A stretch of DNA of 64,000 nt, taken from NCBI RefSeq assembly GCF_946222835.1, contig NZ_CAMIHD010000001.1, positions 124,001 through 188,000 of the forward strand. Direction: 5' to 3'. The notes beneath the pieces were generated by a model. The model was not told where the DNA came from, ran no database searches, and saw only the letters and a program-made list of their open reading frames with translations. The first letter of the stretch is position 1; each line of letters opens with the position of its first letter. Shown one piece after another: positions 63,238 to 64,000 of the stretch. The translations under genes were made by a program, and so were the position numbers. This stretch comes from an uncultured Corynebacterium sp. Its GTDB lineage: Bacteria > Actinomycetota > Actinomycetes > Mycobacteriales > Mycobacteriaceae.

Positions 63238-64000
63238 TTATTGCTGGTTTTCCCGGTTTAATTCATTCGGGCCAGTGGGATCGAGGCGTTGCGATTCACC
63301 GGGTCCCTTGAGTCGGATGATGTTGTACTCGCCTTCAGCCAGGTGGGCGCGCAGATCTTTCTTATCGAATTTGCCCACGGAGGTTTTATCAATGGATTTT
63401 ACAAAGGTCCAATACTCCGGCAGCATCCAGCTCGGAAGCTCCTTGCGCATGCTGGCGCGAAGGCTTTCGGCGGTTTCGATGGTAGGTGAGACGCCTTCCG
63501 CCAATACGGTAACGGCGAGCGGGCGCTCCACCCACTGCTTGTCGGGGTAGCCAATAACGGCCGCTTCGACCACGCGCGAACTGGACATGATGAGGTTTTC
63601 TAGTTGTACGGAGTAGATCCATTCGCCGCCGGAGCGGATGACATCGCGGGCGCGGTCCTCCACGGTGAGGAATCCGTCTTTAGTTACCGACCCGACGTCG
63701 CCAGTGCGCAACCAGCCATCGGCGGTGAATTTATCTTCAGCGGCTTCGACCTGCTTGCCGCGGAATTCGGAGGCGATCTCATCGGGCTCCGCAGTAGGCG
63801 AGTGATAGTAGGAGCCGGTCACGAGATTGCCGCGCACCTGCAGCTCGCCGGCGTTGCGGTCGGTGCGGGCCACGACTTGGCCATCATTAACCACGCGGTA
63901 TTCCAGCGAGGCAGGAATGCGGCCTTGGGATACGCGGTATGCCCAGCGGGTATCGCCCGAGGCACCTTGGGGCGGGCGGGCAACGCTGCCGACGGTGGAG
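63238..64000 (-). CDS. AMP-dependent fatty acid-CoA ligase (C-terminal part, runs off window)
   Basis: The last 254 residues of an acyl-adenylate-forming ligase. Conserved blocks: GELQVRGNLVTGSYY, DGWLRTGDVGSVTKDGFLTVEDRARDVIRSGGEWIYSVQLEN (hinge Asp and A8-type motif) and KTSVGKFDKKDLR (the A10 Lys region). It is probably a medium- or long-chain FadD that activates fatty acids for oxidation or lipid synthesis. It lies 60 bases upstream of moaA on the same strand. The catalytic N-terminal part is outside the window. Confidence 0.93.
   Translation of the reverse strand, partial: STVGSVARPPQGASGDTRWAYRVSQGRIPASLEYRVVNDGQVVARTDRNAGELQVRGNLVTGSYYHSPTAEPDEIASEFRGKQVEAAEDKFTADGWLRTGDVGSVTKDGFLTVEDRARDVIRSGGEWIYSVQLENLIMSSSRVVEAAVIGYPDKQWVERPLAVTVLAEGVSPTIETAESLRASMRKELPSWMLPEYWTFVKSIDKTSVGKFDKKDLRAHLAEGEYNIIRLKGPGESQRLDPTGPNELNRENQQ

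Noticed and set aside
1..64000. CRISPR array, insertion sequence or prophage
   Set aside because: No regularly spaced repeats, transposase, integrase or phage genes were seen.

Overview
The window is chromosomal DNA of about 60% G+C from a Corynebacterium. The reasons are the N-terminus of the E2-E1 fused 2-oxoglutarate dehydrogenase OdhA, the argS-lysA-hom-thrB order known from C. glutamicum, many leaderless-looking starts, and a histidine-utilisation cluster controlled by an IclR regulator. The hut genes point to the skin or mucosal species of the genus, but I cannot name the species from sequence alone. There is no stretch over about 210 bases without a gene; the largest gaps (46672-46881, 19500-19677, 49873-50047, 29440-29606, 1087-1245 and 59637-59781) are described below. 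I see no insertion sequence, prophage or CRISPR array.

Layout. 1-7.6 kb: start of odhA, an EcsC-like protein, a carboxylesterase, an acidic protein, an ECF-type S-component-like membrane protein, an unknown gene and an MFS exporter. 7.6-12.6 kb: an accessory-looking insert with an atypical Nramp-like transporter, a large PLD-nuclease/SF2-helicase/DUF3427 protein and a NUDIX hydrolase. 12.8-22.5 kb: a YjiH transporter and the hut cluster (hutG, hutR, hutH, hutU, hutI), which takes histidine to glutamate plus formamide; a flavin reductase-like gene and a lipoprotein esterase sit inside it. 22.5-29.4 kb: unknown protein, DEAD-box RNA helicase, a broken HNH gene, a DUF2269 membrane protein, an exported HNH nuclease and PutP. 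29.6-38.3 kb: a tightly coupled DNA-metabolism operon (SNF2 helicase, SWIM protein, SbcD-like, SbcC-like), a MarR regulator and two small proteins. 38.3-43.6 kb: an ABC exporter whose permease is frameshifted, a TipA-like MerR regulator with a textbook operator, tRNA-Arg(CCG) and a secreted peptidase. 43.7-52.3 kb: lutABC for lactate oxidation, then argS-lysA and hom-thrB. 52.3-63.2 kb: a possible Fe-S winged-helix regulator, molybdate uptake (a fused ModB-ModC and ModA), a DUF2249 protein, two polytopic NnrS-like proteins, a three-cupredoxin copper enzyme and molybdenum cofactor genes (mobA, moaC, moeA, moaA). 63.2 kb to the end: the C-terminal part of a FadD-type ligase.

The 53-63 kb block reads as one physiological unit: molybdate import and cofactor synthesis would serve a molybdoenzyme such as nitrate reductase (not in the window), and the copper enzyme with its DUF2249 and NnrS-like neighbours would act on nitrite or nitric oxide.

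The most unexplained signal is not a gene. An 11-base word, GCTTGYCGACG, occurs at least 18 times by my reading, in both orientations and nearly always inside genes in one fixed reading phase. This is far above chance and looks like a genome-wide tag word.
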